64,000 nucleotides of DNA, taken from Palleronia pontilimi. Lineage in GTDB: Bacteria; Pseudomonadota; Alphaproteobacteria; Rhodobacterales; Rhodobacteraceae. Each line of letters starts with the position of its first letter. The first letter of the stretch is position 1. Positions 18,793 through 27,643 of this stretch are shown here, piece after piece. Under the pieces are notes generated by a model. That model saw nothing but the letters and a program-made list of their open reading frames with translations. It did not search any database and had not been told where the DNA came from. Position numbers and translations under genes: made by a program. The stretch covers positions 62,001 through 126,000 of the forward strand of contig NZ_JAEKPD010000006.1 in assembly GCF_016412875.1 (NCBI RefSeq), in the 5' to 3' direction.

Positions 18793-18852
18793 GGCGGGCC
18801 TTTCCCGGCGGGCGGTGCGGCGGCCCGGAATGGGGCCGCCGCGCGGTCTGGA

Positions 18853-19869
18853 TCAGGTGGGATCGGCGCTTTCGTCGTAGAAGAGCTCGATCAGCTTGTC
18901 GTAGTTCTCGGTGCCCATGGGGTGCTCTTCCATCAGGCCCTGCATCCGCGCCCAGGTCTTTTCGCGCGCGGCGGCCAGGTAGTCGGCGGCGGCCTGCCCT
19001 TCGAGCGTGACGACCTGCATCCCCTGCTCTTCCAGGGCGGCGAAATCCTCGTCCCGCTTGGCCTTCAGCGCCCCGACCGATGCGGCTTCGTGCTCGATCG
19101 CGACGTCCTGCAGGATGGTCTTGGCCTCGTCGCTGAGGTTGTTCCACTTGTCGAGGTTCACGATCACGCCCAGGTCGGTCGAGAAGAAGCACGGCTCGAT
19201 CCGGTAGTTCAGGAACTCGTTCCATTTCAGGTCGATCAGGCCGATCTGGGTCCAGCCGGTGGCGTCGACCACGCCGCGCTCGAGCCCCGAATAGACCTCG
19301 GTCGTGGGCAGGTCGATGACCTGCGCGCCCAGGTAGTCGGTGAAGAAGGCGTTGTAGACGGCGTTGCCGCGCAGCTTCAGGCCCGACACGTCCAGGTTGC
19401 CGTTGGCGTCCAGCGTGGGCTCGTCGCGGGTCCAGAGGTTGTAGCAGACACCACTGTCGAACCAGCCGAGATACTTCACGCCCATCTTTTCCTGGTGGAT
19501 CTGGTCGATCAGCTCGATCCCGCCATTCTCGCGCGTCTCGATGGCGGTCAGGTTCGACGCCACCAGCGCGTCCTTCTCGGGCAGCGCACCGCCGTAGAAC
19601 GAGCCTGGGGTATAGACCATGTCCACGACACCGTTGCGCACCGCGTCGGGCTGCTGGAACATGCCGATCGCCTCGGGGCCGCCGCGGACCTGGATTTCGA
19701 CGACGCCCTCGCCGCGTTCGTTCACCTTTTCCACGAAATCCAGGAAGCTCTGGGTATAGATCAGCGTTTCGGGGAAGGCGTGGACGGCGGTCAGCGTGTC
19801 CTGCGCCTGGGCCATGCCGCCCAGCGACAGAAGGACCGAGACGGCCCCGGTGATGGGTGTCAGTTTCAT
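18853..19869 (-). CDS. dctP: TRAP transporter substrate-binding protein (DctP)
   Basis: Periplasmic receptor of the TRAP transporter, 338 residues. The start at 19869 has a near-perfect AAGGAG ribosome site and gives a signal peptide ending at GGMAQAQD (about residue 22). An upstream in-frame Met would spoil it. DctP signatures include the carboxylate-binding Arg in SGLKLRGNAVY and the stretch TTEVYSGLERGVVDATGW. The ligand is most likely a mono- or dicarboxylic acid. The gene follows leuD-like by 68 nt, so the transporter may be in the same transcript as the LeuCD-type hydratase. Confidence 0.92.
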   Translation of the reverse strand: MKLTPITGAVSVLLSLGGMAQAQDTLTAVHAFPETLIYTQSFLDFVEKVNERGEGVVEIQVRGGPEAIGMFQQPDAVRNGVVDMVYTPGSFYGGALPEKDALVASNLTAIETRENGGIELIDQIHQEKMGVKYLGWFDSGVCYNLWTRDEPTLDANGNLDVSGLKLRGNAVYNAFFTDYLGAQVIDLPTTEVYSGLERGVVDATGWTQIGLIDLKWNEFLNYRIEPCFFSTDLGVIVNLDKWNNLSDEAKTILQDVAIEHEAASVGALKAKRDEDFAALEEQGMQVVTLEGQAAADYLAAAREKTWARMQGLMEEHPMGTENYDKLIELFYDESADPT

Positions 19870-19937
19870 GTAACTCTCCTTGCTATGCGCCCCCGGTGTC
19901 GTCCGGGGATCTTGGGTTCGCTGTCGGATCTTGCGGG

Positions 19938-20528
19938 TCACGATGCCCCGTCGGGCCAGGCCCAGGAAGCGGTTTTTGCGCGGGTCTTGCGGTAGGCCGC
20001 GATGGCGTCCGCGTGGGCGCGGGTGAGGTCGATATCGTCCCAGCCGTTGACCAGCTTTTCGCGCCAGATCTTCGGCAGATCGAACGCGTAGGTCTTGCCG
20101 TCGATCGTCAGCGTTCCGCCGTCCAGATCGACCCGCGCGGATGCCGTGCCGTCGCCCAGCGCGTCGAGGATGGCGCCCGCGTCTGGGATCGCGGCGGGCA
20201 GCAGGCCGTTATTGACCGCGTTGCCCGCGAAGATGTCGGCGAAGCTTTCGGCCACGACGACGCGGATGCCCGCATCGACCAGCGCGTAGACCGCCGCCTC
20301 GCGCGACGAGCCGCAGCCGAAATTGGGGCCCGCCACCAGCACGCTGGCGTCGGGGTGGCGGTCGAGCGGGAAGTCGGGATCGCCGTCGCGCAGGTCGGCG
20401 AAAAGGTATCCGCCGTATCCTTCGGCGCGGCTGGCGGACATGAAGCGCGCGGGGATCACCTGGTCGGTGTCGACATTGGCGCGCGGCAGGGCCACCGCCT
20501 TGCCGTTATGGGTGGTCCAGCCCGCCAT
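19938..20528 (-). CDS. LeuD-type hydro-lyase small subunit
   Basis: Swivel-domain subunit of an isopropylmalate-dehydratase-type enzyme, 196 residues. It has ANVDTDQVIPARF near the start and the substrate loop GPNFGCGSSREAAVYALVDAG, both family hallmarks. It begins immediately at the end of the large-subunit gene. Although full length and close to true LeuD, its place beside a GntR regulator and a TRAP transporter, without leuB or other leucine genes, suggests a catabolic hydratase acting on an isopropylmalate-like acid (for example a methyl- or dimethylmalate). That role is inferred. Confidence 0.85.
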   Translation of the reverse strand: MAGWTTHNGKAVALPRANVDTDQVIPARFMSASRAEGYGGYLFADLRDGDPDFPLDRHPDASVLVAGPNFGCGSSREAAVYALVDAGIRVVVAESFADIFAGNAVNNGLLPAAIPDAGAILDALGDGTASARVDLDGGTLTIDGKTYAFDLPKIWREKLVNGWDDIDLTRAHADAIAAYRKTRAKTASWAWPDGAS

Positions 20529-21913
20529 CACAGGAACTCCCGCGCGTCGGTCAGATGGCCCGTGACCGCCGCGGCGGCGACCATCACGGGCGACATGATG
20601 TGGGTGCGCGCGCCGCGCCCCTGGCGGCCGCGGAAGTTGCGGTTGGTGGACGACGCGCAACGGTTGCCAGCGGGCACGGTGTCGCCGTTCATGCCGACGC
20701 ACATGGAGCAGCCCGAGGCGACCCAGTCGAGGCCTGCGTCGGTGAAGATCCGGTCGAGCCCTTCGCGTTCGGCCTGCGCGCGCACCAGCATCGAGCCGGG
20801 CGAGACGATGCCCGGAACCTTCGCGCGGCGGCCCTTCAGGATGGCGGCGGCGGCGCGCAGGTCCTCGATCCGGGCGTTGGTGCAGGAGCCCAGGAACACC
20901 TGGTCCACCGCGATATCGCTGAGCTTCTGGCCGGGCACCAGGTCCATGTAATCCAGCGCCTCGCGCGCGGCCTTGACGCGCGCGCCGTCGAAGCTGTCGG
21001 GGTCTGGCACGGTGCCGGTGATCGGCAGCGCCTGTTCGGGCGTCGTGCCCCAGGTGACCGTGGGCGCGATATCGCCCGCGTCGATGCGCACCTCGCGGTC
21101 GAAATCGGCGCCCGCGTCCGAGGCCAGCGCGCGCCAGTCCTGCACCGCCGCGTCCCAGGCGTCGTCCTTGGGGGCGAAGGGGCGACCGTCGAGATATGCG
21201 AAGGTGGTGTCGTCGGGGGCCACCATGCCGAAGCGCGCGCCGCCCTCGATGGACAGGTTGCAGAGTGTCATGCGCCCTTCCATCGACAGGGCGCGGATGG
21301 TCGATCCGGCGTATTCCACCGCGTGGCCCGTGGCGCCCCCGGTGCCGAGCTTGGCGATCCAGTGCAGCGCGATGTCCTTGGCGGTGACGCCCTTGGGCAG
21401 CGCGCCCTCGACCGTGATCCGCATGGATCGGGGCCGGGTCTGCCAGATCGTCTGGGTGGCCAGCACGTGGGCCACCTGGGTCGCGCCGATCCCGAAGGCC
21501 AGCGCGCCGAAGGCACCGTGGGTCGAGGTGTGGCTGTCGCCGCAATTGATCAGAAGGCCCGGCAGGGTGATCCCCTGCTCGGGGCCGATGACGTGGACGA
21601 TGCCCTGCCGCGGGTCGCGCAGGCCGAACAGGCGAATGCCGTGCGCGTCGGTGTTGCGGGACAGCCGATCCAGCATCTTGGCCACGTCGGCGTTGTCCAC
21701 GTGGTCGCGGTGGCGCGTGGGCGCGTAGTGGTCGGCGACGCCAAAGGTCAGCTCGGGCGCGGCCACGGGCAGGTCGCGCTCGGCCAGCTTGGCGAAGGCG
21801 TGGTGCGAGCCTTCGTGGACCAGGTGGCGGTCGACCCAGAGCAGCGACGCGCCTTCGTCATTGGTCAGGATCTCGTGCGCGTCCCACAGCTTGTCGAGCA
21901 TCGTGACGCTCAT
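20528..21913 (-). CDS. LeuC-type hydro-lyase large subunit
   Basis: Aconitase-family catalytic subunit of 461 residues. The three 4Fe-4S ligands are present: Cys344 in FLGSCTNARIED, and Cys402 and Cys405 in SGCSMCVGMN. The conserved NCGDSHTSTHGAFGALAFGIG segment is intact. The ATG overlaps the GntR stop, so regulator and enzyme are co-translated. It pairs with the LeuD-type subunit downstream. The position next to a lyase of the isocitrate-lyase superfamily across the divergent promoter supports a hydration step in a catabolic route rather than leucine synthesis. Confidence 0.85.
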   Translation of the reverse strand: MSVTMLDKLWDAHEILTNDEGASLLWVDRHLVHEGSHHAFAKLAERDLPVAAPELTFGVADHYAPTRHRDHVDNADVAKMLDRLSRNTDAHGIRLFGLRDPRQGIVHVIGPEQGITLPGLLINCGDSHTSTHGAFGALAFGIGATQVAHVLATQTIWQTRPRSMRITVEGALPKGVTAKDIALHWIAKLGTGGATGHAVEYAGSTIRALSMEGRMTLCNLSIEGGARFGMVAPDDTTFAYLDGRPFAPKDDAWDAAVQDWRALASDAGADFDREVRIDAGDIAPTVTWGTTPEQALPITGTVPDPDSFDGARVKAAREALDYMDLVPGQKLSDIAVDQVFLGSCTNARIEDLRAAAAILKGRRAKVPGIVSPGSMLVRAQAEREGLDRIFTDAGLDWVASGCSMCVGMNGDTVPAGNRCASSTNRNFRGRQGRGARTHIMSPVMVAAAAVTGHLTDAREFL

Positions 21914-22710
21914 GGCGCGCCCTCGGCCCCGCGGTCGCCGACGACCGGTTCCCAGTGGCGCGCGGACCCTTTGCCCACCCGGCTCAGCGACATTTCCAGC
22001 TTGAACCGGTCGGGCCTGTAGAGCGCCGACAGGTATTCGACCACGCGCTGATCGTCGTCCCGGACGATCCGGTTGAGCGACATCAGCGCCGTCCCTGTGG
22101 CGACGCCCAGCGCATCCGCGACCTCGGGGCCCGCAAGGGTCGCGCTGACGGATTGGTGGGCGGCCGCGACGACGACGCCCGAGCGTTCGAGCAGCTGGTA
22201 AAGCGGGGTCCCGGCCAGGTCGGCTTCGGAATAGTTGGCGGCGATGTCTTCGGGCACGAAGGTGGTCAGGTGCGAAAACGGAGCACCATCCACCAGCCGG
22301 ACGCGCACGGCCATCTGCACCCGCGCGCCGGGCGCGATCCCCATCTCGCGGGCGATGCGGTCGGGCGGCGTGTCGTAGGAAAACGACAGCAGCCGGGCCG
22401 AATGCTGCCCCATGCTGACCAGCTGCGGGATCAGCGTGCTCATGTCGGCGGACATTGCAGCCGTTGCGGGCGCGGCCAGGACGCGAGTGCCGCTGCCCGC
22501 GCGGCGGTCGATCAGGCCGTCCCGCTCGAGCGCGTCCAGGGCGCGGCGGACGGTGACGCGGCTGACCTGGTAGGTATCGGTCATGGCATGCTCGCCCGGC
22601 AACAGCGCGCCGGGGCCGTGCGCGCCGGACGCGATGGCGTCGCGCAGCAGCAGATAGACCCTGCGGGCCTTCCCCCCTTCCGGCAACTCGTGTCGCGCGT
22701 CGTCTGGCAT
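21910..22710 (-). CDS. GntR-family regulator, HutC type (UTRA domain)
   Basis: DNA-binding repressor or activator of 266 residues. The N-terminal winged helix (about 15-80) has the GntR pattern LPGEHAMTDTYQVSRVTVRRAL followed by a GLIDRRAGSGTRV wing, given here in pieces of one continuous motif. The C-terminal UTRA ligand-binding domain spans about 105-250. The start at 22710 has an AGGAG ribosome site; a longer frame to 22893 would run through the AT-rich promoter region. It is divergent from the hydantoinase operon and coupled to the LeuCD genes, so it most likely controls both directions in response to a pathway intermediate. Confidence 0.9.
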   Translation of the reverse strand: MPDDARHELPEGGKARRVYLLLRDAIASGAHGPGALLPGEHAMTDTYQVSRVTVRRALDALERDGLIDRRAGSGTRVLAAPATAAMSADMSTLIPQLVSMGQHSARLLSFSYDTPPDRIAREMGIAPGARVQMAVRVRLVDGAPFSHLTTFVPEDIAANYSEADLAGTPLYQLLERSGVVVAAAHQSVSATLAGPEVADALGVATGTALMSLNRIVRDDDQRVVEYLSALYRPDRFKLEMSLSRVGKGSARHWEPVVGDRGAEGAP

Positions 22711-22849
22711 AAGCGCTCCTGTGCTGTGCAACAGCGTAACGGGCGGGATCGGGAAGGCAACATATTTGTATCGCCCGGACCCACTTATTTGTTCTTTATT
22801 ATCGAAATTATCTGTCTTATGAAAGATACATCTGAACAGGGAGGCGTCC
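22711..22849. promoter_or_regulatory. Divergent promoter region of the catabolic locus
   Basis: The 139-nt gap between the GntR gene and the NTF2-like gene is distinctly AT-rich at 22760-22830, unlike the surrounding DNA. It must hold promoters for both directions. An imperfect inverted repeat, TATCT ... AGATA, lies at 22809-22828 and is a candidate GntR operator. No canonical promoter hexamers can be assigned with confidence. Confidence 0.5.
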
Positions 22850-23275
22850 GTGCCAGAACTGAATGCCCACCCGGCCGACGGCGACGGTGCCAAGACCCGC
22901 GCGGCCCCGCCCGACCCGGTGGCGGTCGTGAAGGACTACTTGCGCGCCATGGAGGCGCGCGACCTCGACGCGGCGCGCGCGCATCTTGCGCCCGGTTTCA
23001 CGATGACCTTCCCGGGCGCGGCCCCGATGACCAATCTGGACGAGCTTATCGCCTGGTCGCGGCCCCGATACGCCCACGTCGCCAAGACCATCGACGGGAC
23101 CGATCTGTGCGCGGCCCGGGGCACATCGGTCGTCTTCGTGCGCGGCACGCTGCACGGCGCGTGGCCCGACGGCACCCCCTTCGACGGCATCCGCTTCATC
23201 GACCGGTTCGAGCTGGAGGGCGGCAGGATCACCCGGCAGGATGTGTGGAACGACATCGCCGAGGTGCGCCCGTGA
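22850..23275 (+). CDS. NTF2/SnoaL-like protein
   Basis: A small cone-shaped-fold protein of 141 residues. The GTG start has a strong GGGAGG ribosome site. After a disordered 20-residue head, the pattern VVKDYLRAMEARDLDAARAHLAP is the typical first helix pair of nuclear-transport-factor-2-like enzymes and binding proteins, followed by four strands ending ITRQDVWNDIAEV. Such proteins can be isomerases, hydrolases or accessory subunits. It is the first gene of the hydantoinase operon and overlaps hyuB-like by 4 nt (GTGA), so it probably acts in the same pathway. No catalytic residue can be named. Confidence 0.8.
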   Translation: MPELNAHPADGDGAKTRAAPPDPVAVVKDYLRAMEARDLDAARAHLAPGFTMTFPGAAPMTNLDELIAWSRPRYAHVAKTIDGTDLCAARGTSVVFVRGTLHGAWPDGTPFDGIRFIDRFELEGGRITRQDVWNDIAEVRP

Positions 23276-24969
23276 CCGAAGGACCGCTCGACCCCATCAC
23301 GCTGGCGGTGCTCGCGGGCCGGATGGAGCAGATCGCGGACGAGATGGACGCCACCCTGTTCCGCGCCGCCTTCAACCCGATCATCGCCGAGGCGCATGAC
23401 GCGTCGCACGGGCTTTACCACGCGCAAACCGGCGACACGCTGGTGCAGGGGAAATCCGGCCTGCCGATCTTCGTGGGCGTCATGTCCTTCGCCGTGAAGG
23501 CCGTGATCGACAAGGTGGCCGAGACCGGGCGCGCGCCGCAGGACGGCGACATCTGGATCTTCAACGACGCCCATATCGGCGGCACGCATCTGAACGACAT
23601 GCGGCTCGTGCGGCCCTATTTCCGGGACGGGCGGTTGTTCTGCTGGCTCGCCTCGGTCGGGCACTGGCACGATCTGGGTGGCGGTGCCCCGGGCAACTAC
23701 AACCCGGCGGCCAAGGATGTCTTCCAGGAAGCCTTCGTGCTGCCGCCGGTAATGCTGGCGCGCGGCGGCGAGGTGGACCAGGGGATCATCGACATCATCC
23801 TTCGCAACACCCGTCTGCCGCAATCGGCAGAGGGCGATCTGAACGGCCAGTTGGGTGCGCTGGACCTGGGTGTGAAGCGGATGGACGAGCTGCTGGACAG
23901 CTACGGCGCCGATGCGGTGTCCGGTGCGCTGCGGGCGCTGTCGGACCGGGCCGAGACGCTGATGCGCGAGGAGCTGAAGGGCCTGCCGGACGGCGTGTGG
24001 GAGGCCGAGGATTTCCTGGACAATGACGGCATCACCGACGCGCCCCTGAAGATCCGCGTGCGTCTTGAAATCTCGGGCGACCGGATGAGCCTGGACTTCG
24101 CGGGCAGCGCGCCGCAATGCCTCGGCCCCGTGAACATCGCGCGGCCGACGGCGGTGGCGACGGCCTACGTGGCGATCAAGCACATTTTCCCGAGCCTGCC
24201 CGCCAATGCGGGCGTCATGCGGCCCATCGACGTGAAGATCCCCGAAGGATCGATCCTGTCGGCCGCGTTTCCCGCGCCCGTGGGAGGCTACACCGAAACG
24301 ATCCTGCGGATGATCGACGTGATCTTCGCCGCCGCAGCAGGGGCCGCGCCCGACCGGGTGGTGGCCAACGCCTATGGCACGATCAACGCGCTGTCGATCG
24401 CCGGGCGGCGCAAGGATGGCAGCCAGTGGGTCATGTTCAGCTTCTACGGCGGCGGGCATGGCGGATCGTCGGACTCGGACGGGCTGAACCACGGCAGCGC
24501 GCCGATCTCCACCGCGACGATCCCGCCCATGGAGATCCTGGAAGCGGCCTATCCGGTGATGTTCCGGCAATGGGCGCTGCGCCCCGGTTCGGGCGGCGCG
24601 GGGGCGCATCGGGGCGGCTTGGGCGCGATCTACGAGATCGAGGTGCTGGAGGAAAACGGCGCCGAGGCGTTCCTGTTCGGCGAGCGGGGCAAGCACGCGC
24701 CCAAGGGCGTGGCGGGCGGCGGCGATGCGGCGATGAACGTGTTTTCGTATGAGCAGGATGACGGCTGGCACGCGCCGCCCATGGTGTCGAAGATGCGCGG
24801 TATCGGGTTGAAGCAGGGCCAGGCGGTGCGGCTGGAGACACCTGGCGGGGGCGGCTACGGCGCGCCCGCGGATCGCAGCGCCGACGCCATCGCCCGCGAC
24901 GTGGAACGGGGATTGCTGAGCGCGGACGACGCCGAGCGGCTGTACGGCTGGACCGGGGGCGCGGCATGA
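23272..24969 (+). CDS. Hydantoinase B/oxoprolinase-family subunit
   Basis: Beta subunit (HyuB type) of an ATP-dependent lactamase, 565 residues. It opens with LDPITLAVLAGRMEQIADEMDAT, split here as one family signature of exactly this kind, and contains IFNDAHIGGTHLNDM, SVGHWHDLGG and the C-terminal LETPGGGGYGAP. The His and Asp residues in the first two are likely metal ligands. It begins with GTG inside the previous stop and ends overlapping the alpha subunit. Relatives open N-methylhydantoin, 5-oxoproline or similar rings, or carboxylate ketones. The substrate is unknown. Confidence 0.9.
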   Translation: MTEGPLDPITLAVLAGRMEQIADEMDATLFRAAFNPIIAEAHDASHGLYHAQTGDTLVQGKSGLPIFVGVMSFAVKAVIDKVAETGRAPQDGDIWIFNDAHIGGTHLNDMRLVRPYFRDGRLFCWLASVGHWHDLGGGAPGNYNPAAKDVFQEAFVLPPVMLARGGEVDQGIIDIILRNTRLPQSAEGDLNGQLGALDLGVKRMDELLDSYGADAVSGALRALSDRAETLMREELKGLPDGVWEAEDFLDNDGITDAPLKIRVRLEISGDRMSLDFAGSAPQCLGPVNIARPTAVATAYVAIKHIFPSLPANAGVMRPIDVKIPEGSILSAAFPAPVGGYTETILRMIDVIFAAAAGAAPDRVVANAYGTINALSIAGRRKDGSQWVMFSFYGGGHGGSSDSDGLNHGSAPISTATIPPMEILEAAYPVMFRQWALRPGSGGAGAHRGGLGAIYEIEVLEENGAEAFLFGERGKHAPKGVAGGGDAAMNVFSYEQDDGWHAPPMVSKMRGIGLKQGQAVRLETPGGGGYGAPADRSADAIARDVERGLLSADDAERLYGWTGGAA

Positions 24970-27035
24970 GCGGGGCCAAGCGGATGATCGGCGTCGACGT
25001 GGGCGGCACCTTCACGGACGTGTTCTTCCTGGACGAGGATGCGGGGCTGGCCAGCGTCGCCAAGGTGCCCACCACCCGGCCCGACCAGTCGGGCGGGTTC
25101 CTAGAAGGCATCCGCCAGCAGGCCCCGGACCTGGGCGCGATCTCGGCGGTGATCCACGGGACCACCGCGGGCACCAACGCGCTGCTGGAGCGCAAGGGCG
25201 CGCGGGTCGGTGTCGTGACGACCGAAGGTTTGCGCGACGTGCTGGAAATGCGCCGCCGCGACCGTCCCCGCACCTGGGGTCTGCGCGGCGAATTCGAGCC
25301 TGTGGTGCCGCGCGATTTGCGGCTGGAAGTGCCCGAACGCACGCTGGCCGATGGCACGGTTCGCACGCCGGTGGACCTGGACGCGGTGCGCGACGCGGGC
25401 CGGACGCTGCTGGAGGCGGGCTGCGAGGCGATCGTGGTGCTGTTCGCCAACAGCTACGCCAACCCCGACAACGAAGCGCGGGCCGTGGCGGCCCTGCGGG
25501 AGATGTGGCCCAACCCGCATGTCTCGGCCTCGTCCGAGATCCTGCCGGAGATCCGCGAGTTCGAGCGGTTCTCGACCACCGCGCTCAACGCCTATCTACA
25601 GCCCGAGGTGTCGGGATATATCGACCGGCTGGACACCGCCTTGCGCGACGGCGGGTTCGGGTCGGAGTTCATGATCGTACAATCCAACGGCGGCGCGATG
25701 GACGTGGGCACCGCCTGCCGCCTGCCCGTGCGCACGGCGCTGTCGGGACCGGCGGCGGGCGTCATCGCGGCGGCGCATATCGCGACCGAGGCGGGGTTTC
25801 CGGACGTCATCACCGGCGACATGGGGGGCACCAGCTTCGACGTGTCGCTGGTGGCCGACGGACGGTCCATGCTGGCGCCGCAAACCTCGATCGATTTCGG
25901 CATGGTGGTGCGCACGCCGATGATCGAGATCACGACGATCGGTGCGGGCGGCGGATCCATCGCGTGGGTCGACAAGGGGGGCTTGCTGAATATCGGCCCC
26001 GAAAGCGCGGGCTCGACCCCCGGCCCCGTCGCCTACGGGCAGGGCAACGACCGGCCCACGGTGACCGACGCCAGCGTGGTGCTGGGCCGGATCGACGCCG
26101 AGCATCCCATCGGCGGCAAGCTGGACCGGCTGGACGTGGACGCCGCGCGGCGGGCCATCGACGCGCATGTGGGCAACACGCTGGGCCTGGATACCGAAGC
26201 GGCGGCCGAGGCGATCCTGCGCGTCGCCAACAGCCGCATGGCGGGCGCGATCCGGCTGGTGTCGGTCGAGCGCGGCTTCGATCCCAAGACCTTCGCCTTC
26301 ATGCCCTTCGGCGGCGGCGGCGCGCTGCACGCGGGTGCGATGCTGGACGAGGTCGGCATCGGCCGCGCCATCGTGCCGCGCTATCCCGGCGTGACCTCGG
26401 CGCTCGGATGCGTCATCGCGGATATGCGGCAGGATTTCGTGCAGACGGTGAACGCCACGGTCGACGCGCTGGACACCGACGCGCTGGGCCGCTTCATGCA
26501 GGGCCACGTGGAGGGCGGCATGGCGATCCTGGACGCGACCGAGACCCGGTTCGAGGCGCGCGAAACTCGGTTCGAGCTGGACATGGCCTATGTGGGCCAG
26601 ACCCACACCGTGTCGGTTCCGATCCCGGTGACGGTGGTGGATGGCAAGGTGGCCCCGCCCACGCGCGACGAGATCCGCGACGCGTTCGATGCGGCCTATC
26701 ACGCGGCCTACGGGCGGCTGCTGAAATCCGGCACGCGGCGGGTGATGAACCTGCGCTCGGCCGTGATCGGCAAGCGGCCCAAGTTCGACCTGAGGACGCT
26801 GGCACCCCAGGGCGGGACCGTGGAGGCGGCCAGGAAGGGCACCCGCCGCGTGCATTTCGGCGACGCCTGGCACGACACGGCGATCTATGACCGGCTGGCG
26901 CTGCCGGTGGATGCGGTGGTGGACGGCCCCGCGATCCTGGAGCAGGCCGACACGACCGTGCTGATCGAGCCCGACTTGACCGGCCGCGTTGACCGGTTCG
27001 GCAACACCATCATCACCCGGAAGGACGCACCATGA
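24966..27035 (+). CDS. Hydantoinase A/oxoprolinase-family subunit
   Basis: Alpha subunit (HyuA type), 689 residues, ATP-binding. It starts with the actin-fold phosphate loop MIGVDVGGTFTDVFFLD, then HGTTAGTNALLERKGA. A second phosphate loop, GDMGGTSFDVSL, lies near residue 285, and FMPFGGGGALHAG near 450. It is full length and pairs with the HyuB-type subunit just upstream. The pair would activate and open a cyclic amide or carboxylate a carbonyl with ATP. It overlaps the next gene by 4 nt (ATGA). Confidence 0.9.
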   Translation: MSGAKRMIGVDVGGTFTDVFFLDEDAGLASVAKVPTTRPDQSGGFLEGIRQQAPDLGAISAVIHGTTAGTNALLERKGARVGVVTTEGLRDVLEMRRRDRPRTWGLRGEFEPVVPRDLRLEVPERTLADGTVRTPVDLDAVRDAGRTLLEAGCEAIVVLFANSYANPDNEARAVAALREMWPNPHVSASSEILPEIREFERFSTTALNAYLQPEVSGYIDRLDTALRDGGFGSEFMIVQSNGGAMDVGTACRLPVRTALSGPAAGVIAAAHIATEAGFPDVITGDMGGTSFDVSLVADGRSMLAPQTSIDFGMVVRTPMIEITTIGAGGGSIAWVDKGGLLNIGPESAGSTPGPVAYGQGNDRPTVTDASVVLGRIDAEHPIGGKLDRLDVDAARRAIDAHVGNTLGLDTEAAAEAILRVANSRMAGAIRLVSVERGFDPKTFAFMPFGGGGALHAGAMLDEVGIGRAIVPRYPGVTSALGCVIADMRQDFVQTVNATVDALDTDALGRFMQGHVEGGMAILDATETRFEARETRFELDMAYVGQTHTVSVPIPVTVVDGKVAPPTRDEIRDAFDAAYHAAYGRLLKSGTRRVMNLRSAVIGKRPKFDLRTLAPQGGTVEAARKGTRRVHFGDAWHDTAIYDRLALPVDAVVDGPAILEQADTTVLIEPDLTGRVDRFGNTIITRKDAP

Positions 27036-27643
27036 GCGGCCAAATTGATCCCGCGCGCACGGCGCTTCTGACCATCGACCTGCAGAACGATTTCCTGCAT
27101 CCCGACGGCGCCTACGGACGCGCGGGACAGGGATCGGACGCCATCGCCGCCCTGCCCGACCGGATCGCGCCGGTGCGCGACGCTTTGCGCAAGGCGGGCG
27201 GGATCTACGTCTCGGCGCAGTTCACGCTGGTGCCCATGCCCGACGGCGCGCCGCTGATCTCGCCGCACCTGGCCAAGCTGCGGCCGTTCCTGACAAAGGG
27301 CGACTTCGCGCCCGGCCAGTTCGGGCACGCGCTGGTCGAGACGCTGGCGCCTGCCGACTACACGGTGGAAAAGGTCGCCTATTCCGCCTTCTACCAGACC
27401 CGGCTGGAATTCATCCTGCGCAAGCTGGGGGTCGACAGGATCCTGCTGGGCGGGATCGTGACCAATGGCGGCGTGGCGTCCACGCTGCGCGACGCCCATC
27501 TGCGCGACATCGACACTGTGCTGCTGACCGACGGCTGCGCGGCGTTCAGGCCCGAGGTGCACGACGCCACGGTGCTGTCGCTGGGATCCCTGGGCAGCCA
27601 GATGACCTGCGCGGACGCCGTCGCGGCGCTGGAGGCCGCGTGA
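27032..27643 (+). CDS. Isochorismatase-fold hydrolase lacking the Cys nucleophile
   Basis: A cysteine-hydrolase-superfamily fold of 203 residues. Two of the three usual catalytic residues are seen: Asp16 in LLTIDLQNDF and Lys114 in TVEKVAYSAF. The nucleophile position reads GIVTNGGVAST, with Gly147 where amidases have Cys. True isochorismatases such as EntB also carry Gly there, so the protein may hydrolyse a vinyl ether or enol-type bond instead of an amide, or bind without catalysis. It sits between hyuA-like and the lyase gene with ATGA-type overlaps on both sides. Confidence 0.82.
   Translation: MSGQIDPARTALLTIDLQNDFLHPDGAYGRAGQGSDAIAALPDRIAPVRDALRKAGGIYVSAQFTLVPMPDGAPLISPHLAKLRPFLTKGDFAPGQFGHALVETLAPADYTVEKVAYSAFYQTRLEFILRKLGVDRILLGGIVTNGGVASTLRDAHLRDIDTVLLTDGCAAFRPEVHDATVLSLGSLGSQMTCADAVAALEAA

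Noticed and set aside
20528-21913. Annotation as leucine-biosynthetic leuC
   Set aside because: The protein is full length and could work on isopropylmalate, but it is coupled to a GntR regulator and followed by a TRAP operon with no leuA or leuB. I kept the family name without the pathway claim.
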